This document shows positions 10,976-22,472 of a stretch of DNA of 64,000 nucleotides, in pieces; the stretch's first letter is position 1; every line of letters starts with the position of its first letter. The position numbers and the translations under genes are program-made. Under the pieces are notes generated by a model. The model did no database searches, was not told the DNA's origin, and was given only the letters and a program-made list of their open reading frames with translations. Source of the DNA: Knoxdaviesia capensis (taxonomy: Eukaryota > Ascomycota > Sordariomycetes > Microascales > Gondwanamycetaceae); assembly GCA_001510575.1 (NCBI GenBank), contig LNGK01000006.1:2413565-2477564 (forward strand). The letters run 5' to 3'.

Positions 10976-13900
10976 GGGGGGAAAGCGGAACAAGTCAAGC
11001 ACGTATATCTGCTGTTATTTCGTCTCTATCACAGTCTCACTGTGTGTTTCTCGACCTCGGTTTTCACAGGGGCTCTCGTCGTCGTAAGCAAGTCAAACGC
11101 TATGTCTTGTCAACGAATACTAAAGACAGTGTCCAAGAATGACCAAGCTCGGGGTGCCAAGAGATAGACCCTGGAGAGATGACGGCTCGAGTAAAGGTTG
11201 CCGACCAGGGAGCTTGTGAAGAACAGCAGTCGGAAAGAAGGGAGGGGAAGAGGGGGGGAGCGGCGGGACGGGGAATGCGGTCATCTTAAAGGATGCAGAA
11301 AATCCGGGGCAGTGAGGAGAAGGGAAGGGGTTACGGTGATCTGATGGTCCCCTTCTTCGTCCTCTCTCCAGAGATTCTCTACCAATCGACGTGTCCTGAA
11401 TTGTTAATTCTCCGGTTGTTCAATACATTGATGGTGGTGGCATTGTGCCCTTGCGTGCAGGCATTGACCAATATCGCATGGTCGATATCGACTTACACTT
11501 ATGAAGTGTGTATCTATTTCTCCTATTCGGCAATTTGGAACCCGGGGGAGGGTGTGTAGGAAGTACAGAGAGGTCAGGGGAATGCTGGAAGGACAGACGA
11601 AAAGGTCATATCGACTTCAATGGCGACCGGCAAGAGCCTGAATGTGAAAAAAGGACAAAGGCATTGGATGCTCCTAGCCTCGCTGTGTCGTTTCCGCCGG
11701 CTGGATTTGATCTGGAAGTACGCGCGGCATTCTAGCCGCAGGAGATAAAGAGGACGGCTTCCTGGTTCCTTGGGGATTCGGGTTTTCTCCTTTGACTCCA
11801 ATCTAGAGAAATTGCCACTCTCGGTCCCTCCTCCTGGCCTTTTGCGGGGAAAGGCACCATGGATATGGCATGGTTGTGGACTGTTGCGGATGCATATTGA
11901 AGTTTGTGGAGAACAGATATCCCAGTGCAGCGGACAGATGAGCCATTGGATATGGGTGGGCTCTGATAGGAAAGTCGTGGAAGCACCAAGCCAATGCTCA
12001 TGGAGATCCTCGAATGGCTAAGCGGCAGTGTCACTCGAGCATTCACTCCTCGGACAGACAAGTTCGTGTTGGCGTCGATCTCAGACCAAAAAGGATTCCA
12101 TAGCCTGGGAGGGCATGGTCGTCTTGATTGGAGATTGGATGGGTACCCACCACCCAGGCCTAAAGAAGGAATATTCAAGGGATTCAATGCCGAAGATCGC
12201 GGATAAGTTATAATTTTTCGTTGAAGGGGAGTGGCATAGGCAATTGGTTGATTGTCTCATGTTAAGCATCCCTCAGATCCCCAGCTAAGAGATCTCATCT
12301 TATTTTTCAATAGAGCCTATAATCATAATACATTACCCTGTTAGCAATGTCCATGGGCTTCAAGGGCGAAGTCTTCAAGCATCCTGTCAAACTCTATTTG
12401 GAGTCGCGTTAGGGATATCAGAAGAGACAAATGGGGGCCACCGAGCACTTTACCAGACAAATGTCCCAAAGTCTTTCAGCAGCTGGCTTCCAAACTTCTT
12501 GTTTTGGGGCTTTCCATCGGCGATGGCCATCCGGAAGTATGCAATCGGCTGGTATGAATGGTGTCGATGTTCTTCGGTATATCTGGAGATGTATGGTGCA
12601 TCCCCCGCGGATCTCCGGGTAGTGAGAGGCTGTGAGAGATGACGAGGTCAGTAATGAAGGGAGACAAGTTTGTGCGGTTATCAGGGTCGCAGCCTCTCCT
12701 AACTCACTTTCATAGCGGTGATATCTCGCAACGCCGTCCGGTTGATATCCGAGACAGCCCAGAGTCTACCAGCCCAGCTTGCTGTAAGTATCAAAGCCTT
12801 ACAGTATAGAAGCCACCCCTAGCCAGGGGGAGCAGGGAGGGGTGTCCCCCCCAGACCATCGCATTGTGTCCGTGTTGTGGCATTCCCACTCATTCTGCCG
12901 GAAAGCAAATCTTCCTCTTTTAGCCTTTAACACACCTTATGGTGGTGCTCCGAAAGGCGGGGCTTACACCACGTCACTCACGTATGTGTGACACAGAACA
13001 GAAGAAAGAAGGACCAAAAGGAAAATCGTCTCTCTCTCTTTGAATTCTCCAAGACTCTATGTCCCTCGATATGTGTATCGTGATATTAGTGAACGGCTTC
13101 AAGCATCGGGAGTGAGTGTGTTAAGCAGGGGGCGGAGAGGACTATGGACACAGCAATCAGTGGAAGCCAACACAGCATAGCGAAGAAATCATCATTCGAG
13201 AATATGGGAGAGTGTTCGGTGTAAATTTGGTTGAGATGAAGTTGTTGGGGAGGAAGTTAAGAAGGGATGTTCACATAAAGAGCATGAAGACACTTGAGAG
13301 ATGTCGTTGCTGACGAAGATCTCGGATGATCACTCCGGACTTTTTCAATCGGACTTTTAGCGATCCGGTCATCGGAAGGAAGGTGCCAGTCTACAATGCT
13401 CCTTCCGTGTGTGCTTCCGTGGTTGACCTGATGCGTTAAGGTTAGAGGGTTCCAGCTTAGGGTTATTACCCCTTTTTCTGTCCTCTTCTGCCCTCATCTG
13501 TCTCTCTTTCTTTTCTTCTTTCTTTTCTTCTTTCTTTTCTCCATCTCCAGACCCTTTCACTTACACGTCTCTGCTATATATCCACGCAGTCATGCCACGG
13601 GCCATCGGCTTCCTATCTATCCAGTGTCTCTCCGAGTTCGGTATCTAGTCATCCGGGAGATTCTCCTTTCTCTTTCTCGCGTTCTCTCTCGTTCCCTCCT
13701 CGCTATTCCCCAGCTGCCCCATCCCTTCGATAGAACATATATCAGTTATCTGCATTAGGCCACGTCAATTTCTGGTCATATCGCCGACTTGCCACAGAAA
13801 GCCTTCTCCCTCTTCATTGGTCCCCCCTCTCAAAAACTCTCGCCCGTCTTCCCCAGTCAAAGCAATCTACCATTTATATTGAATTATCTGGGCTTGGATT

Positions 13901-15649
13901 ATCCGCGTGACGGAAGGGGAGAAATAAAAAGCCTGGACGGATTCTGGGGGGCGGTCAATATGGCCAAAGTGGTTTTATATTGCGGCCGATATTAGCCGGC
14001 ACGACGGGCACGGAGCGAACCCTCGGATAAACACAGAGAATTTTCTCATGTTTTTCGCTCTTCTCGTTCTCTGCCAGGTTGACTCCAACCTCTCTCCCAG
14101 CTGGCTTTCGTTTGTCACGGAGTGTCCGTTATATCGTGGTCACTGGCGCCGGTCTCTTGCCACTTCACCAGTATGTGACCGCCCTCAAGATGAACGACCG
14201 CACCCACGATCTGCAGATGTGCGGTGAACCACAGTCGACTACGGGAGATGGTCTGTGAGAATCCTGCTGCTGAAAATCTTGGGATGATGGCTGCATGGAT
14301 TGCCCAGATCGTTGGTGTGGCGTGGCATATCATGGCACGGTCACGATCCTCCAGACTCTGGAGTGGTTCTATGGGCATTCCATGCAGGCTTATATTAGAT
14401 CATATATAGCTGTGCCGGCGCTTGCTCACACTCGCTTAGAGTCACTCACTTCTCCATATGTCTGCCTCCGACGCCTTCGGAGTTTACTCAGTAGTGGTTG
14501 GGCTTCCCTCTGGCAATTTCAAAAGTCCTGGAGTGTGATACTCTGCTGCATGATATCATGCATACACAAGTCATGTCGGATAAGAGCGCAATGTTATGTC
14601 CGATGTTGCAGAGATGAGGCAGCTCGCTCGTTTTATCGCTTGTCCCGGGAATTGTTCTCCCTGACTTTGGCGAACTTGTGCAGATAACTATCCTGGGAGG
14701 TGAACTCGCTATCTGGATGCGAAATATCTCACGTCTAACTCCCCTCGGCCCTGTATGTCCGATATTGACATAACTTGCTCGTCTCATATTGAGCATCTCT
14801 TTCCGACTGGGCCTCATGACCGGGAAAACTTGCGCGGCGCCTCGGGTCCTCGAGGTTCCGTACACGGCGCCAGCATGAAAATTTAGTCAGATGCAAGCTT
14901 GCAGCATTTCCGTGGTGTTCCCTCTGAGACCATGCATCTCGCCGTCGCTCTCTCCACATCACTTCTGATGCTTGTTGATGCACTTCGCCGTCAACTACCG
15001 TAGGAGCCATGTCCCTTGGCGCCGTCTGTCCTTTGTCTTCTACGGTGTTCTTCGTTAATCTCGCGTTCTCTGGCTTCCTGGTCTGGTTGAGACTTTCTTT
15101 ATAAATTCAGCTGTCCACTCTCTTGTGTGGTTCTCAACTTTGCTAAGGCCTGTTCATCCGAAGTTGTCCTTGCTCTTCGTCTATCACTAAGTCTATCTCT
15201 TTCTCGAAAATCACCCATCTCTTCTTCTATTCGGGTCTGTTCATGGAGGACTCTACCCTTTGTCTATCATTTCTTGTCCCTTTCCCCAGCCGCAGTGGAG
15301 GTGCTCGTCTTCGTCTTACTTCCTGCTGCTTCATCTCTAGCCTTCTGCCCGTGCGTGGGTCCTCGTCGATAATTAAAACCTTCAACTCTTTTCCTCCCGG
15401 CTTGGGTCTTTTGAGTACTTATATTTACGTACTCACTTTGCTCCTCCTATCTTATCCGCCGCCCCTGTAGTTCTTGATTGCGGTTCCTCTTCTTATTGCG
15501 TGTCTGATTTATTGTCATTTTCTCTCTCCTTTCCTCTGAAGCTTCTCCTTTCTTACGTTTGTGAATCTTCGGTGTTGTTGCTCACTCCTTCAATCATTGA
15601 GAACTTTGCCCGTTGTGTTGTTCCAAACTCCCCTCGAACATCCGCGACA
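10976..15649. other. Divergent intergenic region between CDH and AA9 LPMO
   Basis: A 4.7 kb stretch with no supported gene; the frames in it are short, mutually overlapping and without recognisable domains. It should hold the promoters of both CDH (leftward) and the LPMO (rightward). Seen in it: five CGG triplets in 53 bp at 13323-13375; an inverted GCGGC/GCCGC pair at 11724-11739; a pyrimidine tandem repeat of about 12-bp period at 13507-13540; a TATAAAT at 15100-15106; and a CT-rich run up to the LPMO start that looks like a long 5' UTR. A non-coding RNA or a small gene cannot be excluded. Confidence 0.5.
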
Positions 15650-16537
15650 ATGAAGTCTGTTTCCTCTGCCTCGTTGTTGGCCTCGCTGCTGGTGGGTGCC
15701 AGCCAGGTGTCGGCTCACTACATCTTCCAGTCTCTGTCCGTGGGTGGACAAGCCCATGGCGTGTACGAGGGTGTGCGCAAGAACACGAACTTCAACTCCC
15801 CCGTGACTGGTCAGTATTCTGCTTCTTTGCGGTCACTTCGTTGGATGGCTAGAGACCATGTACTTTGGGTGTCGAAGAAACATGTAGCTGATCAGAATCT
15901 CCAGATCTCGATTCCCTCGATCTCCGCTGCAATGTTGGCGGCGGTCGCAGCGAAGACACGATTGTACTTGACATCACTGCTGGAGAAGAGTTCACCTGGA
16001 CCAGCGACATTGCTGTGTACCACCAGGGCCCAGTGTCACTGTCAGTCATATGAACGAATTACCCCATGATAAAAAAAAACCAAAATGATAAATCACACAG
16101 CCCGGCTAATACCTCCATCGCCTCTTCTCTACAGCTTCCTCTCCAAGGCTCCGCACTCGGTGCTCGACTACGACGGCTCGGGCGGCTGGCGCAAGATCTA
16201 CGACTGGGGCCCGACCTTTAGCACCGGCCAGGCGTCGTGGAAGCTGGACACCACCTACACGGCGAAGATGCCAACCTGCGTTCCCAACGGCGAGTATCTG
16301 CTGCGCGTCCAGTCGCTGGGCATCCACAACCCGTACCCGGCGGGTACGCCGCAGTTCTACGTCAGTTGTGCGCAGGTCAACGTCACGGGCGGCACGGGAA
16401 TGTTGTCGACGTGGGAGCAGCCGCTCCAGATTCCTGGTGCATTCAAGGAGTCCGACCCTGGGTACCAGGCGAATATCTACAGCCCGGATTTCAAGACATA
16501 CACCGTTCCCGGAGGAGCGCCGCTCGTGTGCCCGTAA
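15650..16537 (+). CDS. AA9 lytic polysaccharide monooxygenase (formerly GH61)
   Basis: Secreted copper enzyme that oxidatively cleaves cellulose and related glucans. Exons are 15650-15809, 15905-16040 and 16135-16537, giving 232 residues. The signal peptide (residues 1-22) ends in VSA, so the mature protein begins with His23 (HYIFQ), the copper-binding histidine brace residue. The second copper His is His93 in VYHQGP and the axial tyrosine is Tyr174 in [10 protein letters not shown]. His163 and Gln172 match the second-sphere residues of the family. Cys62 and Cys177 are placed as in the usual disulfide. It is a single catalytic domain with no CBM1. The first ATG with a good signal peptide was taken as start, although the frame stays open upstream to 15500. 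It lies head to head with the CDH gene, its expected electron donor. Confidence 0.95.
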
Positions 16538-19373
16538 ATTGTGGGCTCGGCTTGGCGTTGTCTTCTTCGTTGGTGGGATGCTTTTGTCCTTATCGCATGG
16601 ACTGGGCTGGATAAATGTGTCCGTTCGCTTTCTCTTCTTTTATAAACCGATTGATGTCGGGGTGAATACCGTTTGTCGTTCTATCCATTCAAAAGCCTCA
16701 GAATATGCATCTCGTCCCATACCCGCAGGACTGCGTCAAAAGTGGTCACGGCTGTAGTACAAACATGGTGATAAAGAGGGGTTGAAGATAACTTGTGTTC
16801 CGTGGGAGAACGCGTAGTAGTGGCTTTTGTGTATCGTGGGAGAGGCTCCTCGCGATGCCGATTTTCAGTTTGAAGAGGAGCGGCAGAAGGAGGAATTTTA
16901 AGGTTGGTGTTTGCGGTTGGGTTGGATGGGAACAGTCGACAGGTTGATGCACTGCAACGTGCCTTAGCGCATGCAAACGAAAAAGAAAAAAATGGAGAAA
17001 GAAGACAATAGAATGTACTGTCAGTCAGAAACATCGGCGCAAACGATAATGGTTTGATGGGGTTGGGCCGTTGGATCAGATAGATGGGGGGGCAAAGAGG
17101 ATGAAGGGCCGCTTTGATTGGGTTCCCTTGTTTGCTATTTTGGGGCTTCTTCTCAGTGGAAGATCTTTCGTCGAAAAGTGAGGCTGTAAAAACGAAACAG
17201 AAGAAGCCATCCAGCTATTCTTGGGATCGCCTGAATGATGTTTGGTGTAAGCTGATGCAGATACGAATAGGCGCAACGTTCGCTGTGGTGGCGAGTGTAG
17301 CAGCAAAGCCTCCCTCCCTGCTCCCTCTTTTCTCCTAGTCCTCTCTGTGCGAAGGTCTTGAGTTTACAAACGTGAAAATCGGGTGGTTGAGCCCTCGCTT
17401 TTCTGTCTCCACGATACGCTGTACACATGCACGTAGGCGATGCAGGGAAGCGCGTGGCACACAGGGAACCAAAAATGAGGAAGCAGGCGTTCCCACAGGT
17501 CCGCTTCAAGTGTCCCGTTCTGGCCAGGCCAAACATGCCCCATCCAATCGTGTAGGGTGTGAACCAACGCTGTTTGGGCCTGCGTGGACCAATTAAGTGC
17601 GCGTCGTTTTGTCGCTTCATCGGCAAGGAGGACTGCAGGTGTCTATATCGCGGTCTGTTAAGAAAGGCAGTTCTAGGCAGCCACGGCCTGGGGCAGCAAG
17701 CTTTGGGGCTTGTTTGGTGGTTTGGAAGTCTTGACGGCTCGGTTGGAATGCATGTGTGCGTGTCTGTCGTGGTCGCTGGTGACTGGTGATAAATGGGGAC
17801 GTATAGGGTTAGGGTTGGTGATTGTAATTTCGGTTCAATAAAGCGCTTCACTTAAACTGAGCGACATAATACCAGGGACACCTTGCTGGCAGCAGTGACT
17901 CATACGTTTACACGTGTCTTTCCTCTGAGGGAATTCCAGAGACGCAGGTTTGGTGCTATGAACGAATGAATAAGTCGTTGGTTTTGGAAGGAGCAACCCT
18001 CCCTTAATGCGTGATCCAAAGGCAGTCACCCCAGCCTCGCAAATGCTCTCAAGTTTCATGTGGCAGAGTCATCAGAGTCACGAGACTGGCGAGTAGGGTT
18101 GAGCCCTTGAATATTTGTCGCTTTCCATTCTTTGTTCTTAACCCAAATCTACCTCTAATTCACAAATGTCTCAATGAATGCCGACGAAAAAAAGCCGTGA
18201 TCTCAGGAAACCCGGACCTGCTGGTGTATGTTGTACGTTCTGCGTTGTACATCACACGACAGAATGCAGTCTCGCGTGCAATCACGGGGGGTCTTGATGT
18301 ACTGATGTACTCAGGCCATGTCCCTGGTTGTCTGACTGCCGACAGCCAGTTTCATCACCACTGCAGGACACTGACGAGGCGGCACATAGACCTCAAGTTG
18401 CGGGAACAGCGCTGTTCATGACCTCCAACACCCTGCTGAAGACTGCCACCTCAGGCTGTCTCGACCAGGCTTCTCTGAGTATACGAATCCGGCCGGCTGC
18501 CTTTCAACCTCAGACATCACGACGCGCACCAAGCGCCACAACCTCCTCCTTATCCCAGCACGGATCCTCTGAATCCCACGGCACATTGGCTGCTTTGTTG
18601 CAGCTGGTCTGTGCAGGCTCGCCGCTGGAACGATGATATAATGCACGGGGAAAGCGACGGAACACCAGACGACAAACAACAGCATGGGGGTGAGCGAGGA
18701 GGTAGGTCATGGACTCTCGCGGGCCCAGGCAAAAGGAACAAGGAGGTGGGTATAATCCGTTATAATTAACCTGGGATGATGACTCTAACGCTATCTCATC
18801 ACTTGTCATCAGCCCCCCCGCGTCTTCTCATTCAGTGTGTTCCCCCCATTCCCCTTTGGGAACTTGGGTGGTACTGGTGGATAGTGCTACAACTTCCTAG
18901 CCAGGGTCTACGCCGCGTTCTTATGTCTAACTTGAATCTTCTCCCCCTCAAAGACACTCTCCCAAAACGAGTATGGTGGCGTCGTCTCCAATTTCTCTCT
19001 CCAGCCATCCCGAATCCAAAAAAGACATTCCTGAGAGCGGGTGAGACGCTGCAACTGACTTACTGGTCCATCCATCATCCTCAGCGCACGTTCGGTGGTG
19101 GACGGACGGTTGGCTGTGCTTCGTTTGCTACAGACCTTTTTTCTGTTTCGTTCTCTCTCTTTTCTTCATTCTCCCCATTTTCAACGATAATAGCGATCGC
19201 TTCTTTTTATTCTCTTTTCATTCTTCTTTTCGTTTAATTTAGCCGATTTTCTGGTTTTCCTGTCTATATACACTTAGCTATGTGTTGATCAGCTGTTTGG
19301 CTTCACTTACACTATTTTCTCGCACCAAACAAATATCGCATACCTGTCTGCTGGCTGTTTCTCAGTCCATGCC
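16538..19373. other. Intergenic region between AA9 LPMO and zinc-finger gene
   Basis: A 2.8 kb stretch with no supported gene. It includes the LPMO 3' UTR and a pyrimidine-rich leader before 19374. The longest frame (17153-17851, minus, 232 codons) has odd composition and no domain. A telomere-like GGGTTAGGGTT lies near 17806-17816. Confidence 0.5.
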
Positions 19374-22300
19374 ATGACATCACGTCTCCATGTTGCCAGC
19401 GTCGAAGATTGCAATGAACGAGATGGATCGGTCGTCTCCGGGAGCAAGATCTTCGCCGCCGGAGCAGAACCCTCGCTGCCTCCATCCCCCGATACCGACC
19501 GCCCGCCCCCGCGCAAAAGTGGCCGGCGCGAGAGCAAAAAGCATTCATCGTCTTCCCACGGCCGTCACCACATAAGTCGGGGGGCCTCCGGCCTCCCATC
19601 GCCGCCTCCGTCGCCCGGTTCTCCTTCGCCCAGCTCCTCGCGACAAAGACGACACGCGTCTCGCCACCATGGAGGCTCGCCGCGAAACGGCGATGGCGAA
19701 AACGGCGGTTCCAGAACCGAGAACCTCGCCCATGTCCGCAGCTTGGAGATCGTCAAACTCAACCCCTTGCCGGAAGAGGATAGCAGCGACGACGATACCA
19801 CCGACCTGTCTGTGATGCTCCCCCCACACGTACCTCCTCGGGCTCCCAGCCCTATTCTCGACGACCGGCCGACTCGCTCCCACCACGACCGCTCCGGTGG
19901 CTATTCCCGACGCCACAAGCACGGGGAGCGCGACTCTCCGGCTCGACCTGAAAAGCCGAAGCGGTCCAGATCCAAGTCCAAATCGAAAGACAAGGAGAAG
20001 AAGGCATCCACCAAACACCACCGTGATGAGCCCCATGAGCGCGAACGAGATCGAGAGAGAGATCGCGACCGTGATCGTGACCGTGATCGCGATTTCTACA
20101 AGAACGACGAAACACCCATACCCGCCAACTATCGCCGGGGAACAGTGGTGGCCCCTACGTCCATGCCCACACTTCGCCACGCCCCATCGCAGCGGTTTGA
20201 GCGGCCCGACTTGTTTTCATACCAGGGTGGCCCGACGCTTGGCCCGGCGCAGACCCTGCATATCAAGCAGTGGGAGGCGAATGTCACCGGCCCGGTGGAT
20301 CCTCCCGGGTCTATCATCGATGGCGGGCATAGCGGTCGCCGCGCGGGCAGCCATGAAGACCGGACCCGAGACCGCCGCCGCCAGATGTACCACAACCCGC
20401 CCGGTTTAGATGCTCGGGGCAAGGTCCGGAGCTGGTCGCCGCTACGGCCCACAGTTATTCAGGAACCGCCCCCGCATCCGGCGATGATGCAGGGTCCTCC
20501 GGGGATGCCGCAGGTGCATCAGGACTTTCGGCCGTTCAATATGTACGACTGTCCGCCGCCTGTGAATATTCCTCCCCCAGGGATGCAGCCTATGAACCAG
20601 ATGCCGCCGCCCCCAGTTATCCCCATTACCCACATAGGACCTACGGTCCCGCTGGAGCAGCGGCTAAATCGCCAGCGGGCCCCTGCTCCCGGGGTGCATG
20701 GTCTGGCGGGATCTTCTCCTCGGGGATCTACAATGCCCCCCATGGGCCCGGCGCCTGATGGTAACTGGGGAGCTCCAGGTCCCCACCACCCGGCCATGTA
20801 CCAGCAGCCCCACCCGTCGGCGGTACAACTTGAACAGCCGCTTCGGAATCTTCGGCTTGATCGACCCCACCAAGGCATGCCCATGCCATCGACCAACGCG
20901 CCCGTGGGCAGAGGCAGCCCTCTTCAGCATGGGCTGTTCAAGAGCCACACAGCGCCGATGTTCCCTAGCGGACTCGATGGGCCGGTGCCTCGCGACGAGG
21001 CTGGCTACTTGGATCGGCAGTTTGAGCTTGGCAGGTCAAGACGGCTGGTGCCAGATTATCCGCAGGGCTTTATCATTCCGTCCAGTGGATCTCGGGTGTC
21101 AGAGCCGTCTCCAGTGCGTCTAGACCGCCAGAGTGGGCCGAGAGATGGCCTTAAACAGGAGGCTACCGTACTCATCCAACACCAGCGGTCATTCTCAGAC
21201 CCACCGTCGGGCCACGGCCATGGCGATGCATTCCGCGACCGCCATTGTGAGGATTGCCTTCCCAAGGAGGCCAAAGCAACACTACGCCAACCAATCGATC
21301 ACGTACACGGCTTGTCTCAGAGCCAGGGGCATCATCAGTGTCTCCATGGACAGGATTTTCCCGAGATTGACGCCGGTGGTCGGCTTGTGCACAGCATGGG
21401 CCATCGCCGACTCAACGGATCAGCCCCTTCGCCTAAGATGCCGTGCCAAATGCCCCATGGGGAATCACCTCTCGGACGCGGACAGATGCCCGCGGATACG
21501 TCGTTTCAGATGCGGCACGCACAACCGGCCCCAGCCAACAGTCAGCAGCAAATGACGGTGATGGGATTCCAGCCCCCGCCGTTCCGGACGGAGGCATCGG
21601 ATGCTACGGAGATGTCAGAGTACTTTACGGACCTCGAGTCTACGATCGACGGCATCCGGCCTAGCCACCCGCTCATGAAGTTCAAGGATGTGATTCTCGG
21701 CGAGGTGATGAAGGCGTTCCAGCAGTACCAGCGGCAGCAAGGAGGGGCGGCGGCGGCTGCTGCTGCGGGCGGCTGGGCGGTGGACGGATACGGCGGGGTC
21801 TATGGCCAGCTTTTCGCGTGCCCATTTTTCAAGAAGGACGCACTGCGGCATAGTGGGTGTGCGGGCCTGCGGCTGCAGAAGGTGTCCGAAGTGCGCAAGC
21901 ACCTGGTGAGCACCCACCGGCTGGCCATCTACTGTCCGCGGTGCATGGGGATGTTCCCAGACGAGCTGTCGCGCGACCACCACATCCGGTCGGCGCAGTG
22001 CACGGCGCAGCCGTGGGTGCGGCTGGAGGGCATCACCGAGGTGCAGCGGCGCAACCTGGCGAAGATGTCCGGGTCGGCCGCGGGAGGGTCGACGGCCACG
22101 GCGGCCGCCGCAGCATCGGGCGGGGCCAATGGCGGCGCATCGTCGCTGTCGTCGGCGGCCGACCAGTGGTACGCGGTGTTCAGCATTGTGTTCCCCGACA
22201 CGCCGGAGATGCCGGACAGCCCGTACGTGGCGGCGGGGCTGGTGGCGGAGGTGGTGTCGTTCCGCAAGTTCGCCGAGCTGGATGTGGCGCGGGCGTGTGT

Positions 22301-22472
22301 GCGGGCGGCAGCGGCGGCGGCGATGGTGGTGGCGGGGTGTGTCGACGGCGTCGGACTCGGGCGCGGCGGCGGCGGCGGGGGGGTGACGGAGAAGGACGTG
22401 GTGGCGTTTCAGAAGAGTGTGGTGGAGGTCGAGGGGGTGCGGTTGGTGTGTAAGCGGTGGGTTGGGCGGTGA
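19374..22472 (+). CDS. C2H2-type zinc-finger protein with Arg/Asp-rich N-terminus
   Basis: A single-exon gene of 1032 codons. The first two thirds are predicted disordered: Ser/Arg/His-rich blocks, a Lys-rich patch, then a run of alternating Arg and Asp (encoded near 20040-20095), followed by long Pro/Gly/Met/His-rich sequence. The ordered part is near residues 810-880: ACPFFKKD, a CAGLRL segment, a VRKHLVSTH helix, then YCPRC and a DHHIRSAQC segment. This order of Cys and His matches the degenerate paired C2H2 domain found in many fungal proteins of unknown role. A following segment (QWYAVFSIVFPDTPEMP) is the WFxIYxxLFP-like block that usually comes after that domain. A Gly-rich C-terminal stretch ends the protein. 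A role in nucleic-acid binding is inferred only; no pathway is evident. Confidence 0.85.
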   Translation: MTSRLHVASVEDCNERDGSVVSGSKIFAAGAEPSLPPSPDTDRPPPRKSGRRESKKHSSSSHGRHHISRGASGLPSPPPSPGSPSPSSSRQRRHASRHHGGSPRNGDGENGGSRTENLAHVRSLEIVKLNPLPEEDSSDDDTTDLSVMLPPHVPPRAPSPILDDRPTRSHHDRSGGYSRRHKHGERDSPARPEKPKRSRSKSKSKDKEKKASTKHHRDEPHERERDRERDRDRDRDRDRDFYKNDETPIPANYRRGTVVAPTSMPTLRHAPSQRFERPDLFSYQGGPTLGPAQTLHIKQWEANVTGPVDPPGSIIDGGHSGRRAGSHEDRTRDRRRQMYHNPPGLDARGKVRSWSPLRPTVIQEPPPHPAMMQGPPGMPQVHQDFRPFNMYDCPPPVNIPPPGMQPMNQMPPPPVIPITHIGPTVPLEQRLNRQRAPAPGVHGLAGSSPRGSTMPPMGPAPDGNWGAPGPHHPAMYQQPHPSAVQLEQPLRNLRLDRPHQGMPMPSTNAPVGRGSPLQHGLFKSHTAPMFPSGLDGPVPRDEAGYLDRQFELGRSRRLVPDYPQGFIIPSSGSRVSEPSPVRLDRQSGPRDGLKQEATVLIQHQRSFSDPPSGHGHGDAFRDRHCEDCLPKEAKATLRQPIDHVHGLSQSQGHHQCLHGQDFPEIDAGGRLVHSMGHRRLNGSAPSPKMPCQMPHGESPLGRGQMPADTSFQMRHAQPAPANSQQQMTVMGFQPPPFRTEASDATEMSEYFTDLESTIDGIRPSHPLMKFKDVILGEVMKAFQQYQRQQGGAAAAAAAGGWAVDGYGGVYGQLFACPFFKKDALRHSGCAGLRLQKVSEVRKHLVSTHRLAIYCPRCMGMFPDELSRDHHIRSAQCTAQPWVRLEGITEVQRRNLAKMSGSAAGGSTATAAAAASGGANGGASSLSSAADQWYAVFSIVFPDTPEMPDSPYVAAGLVAEVVSFRKFAELDVARACVRAAAAAAMVVAGCVDGVGLGRGGGGGGVTEKDVVAFQKSVVEVEGVRLVCKRWVGR

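Noticed and set aside
12919..12925. GGCTAAA (Xyr1/XlnR-type site) on the minus strand in the CDH-LPMO spacer
   Set aside because: A single 7-mer in 4.7 kb is expected by chance.
13507..13540. Tandem pyrimidine repeat as a CRISPR-like array
   Set aside because: It is a short 12-bp period simple repeat without spacers, in a fungal genome.
17153..17851. 232-codon minus-strand frame
   Set aside because: Composition is erratic (many Cys, Arg, Pro, His), there is no domain, and no splice-linked neighbour.
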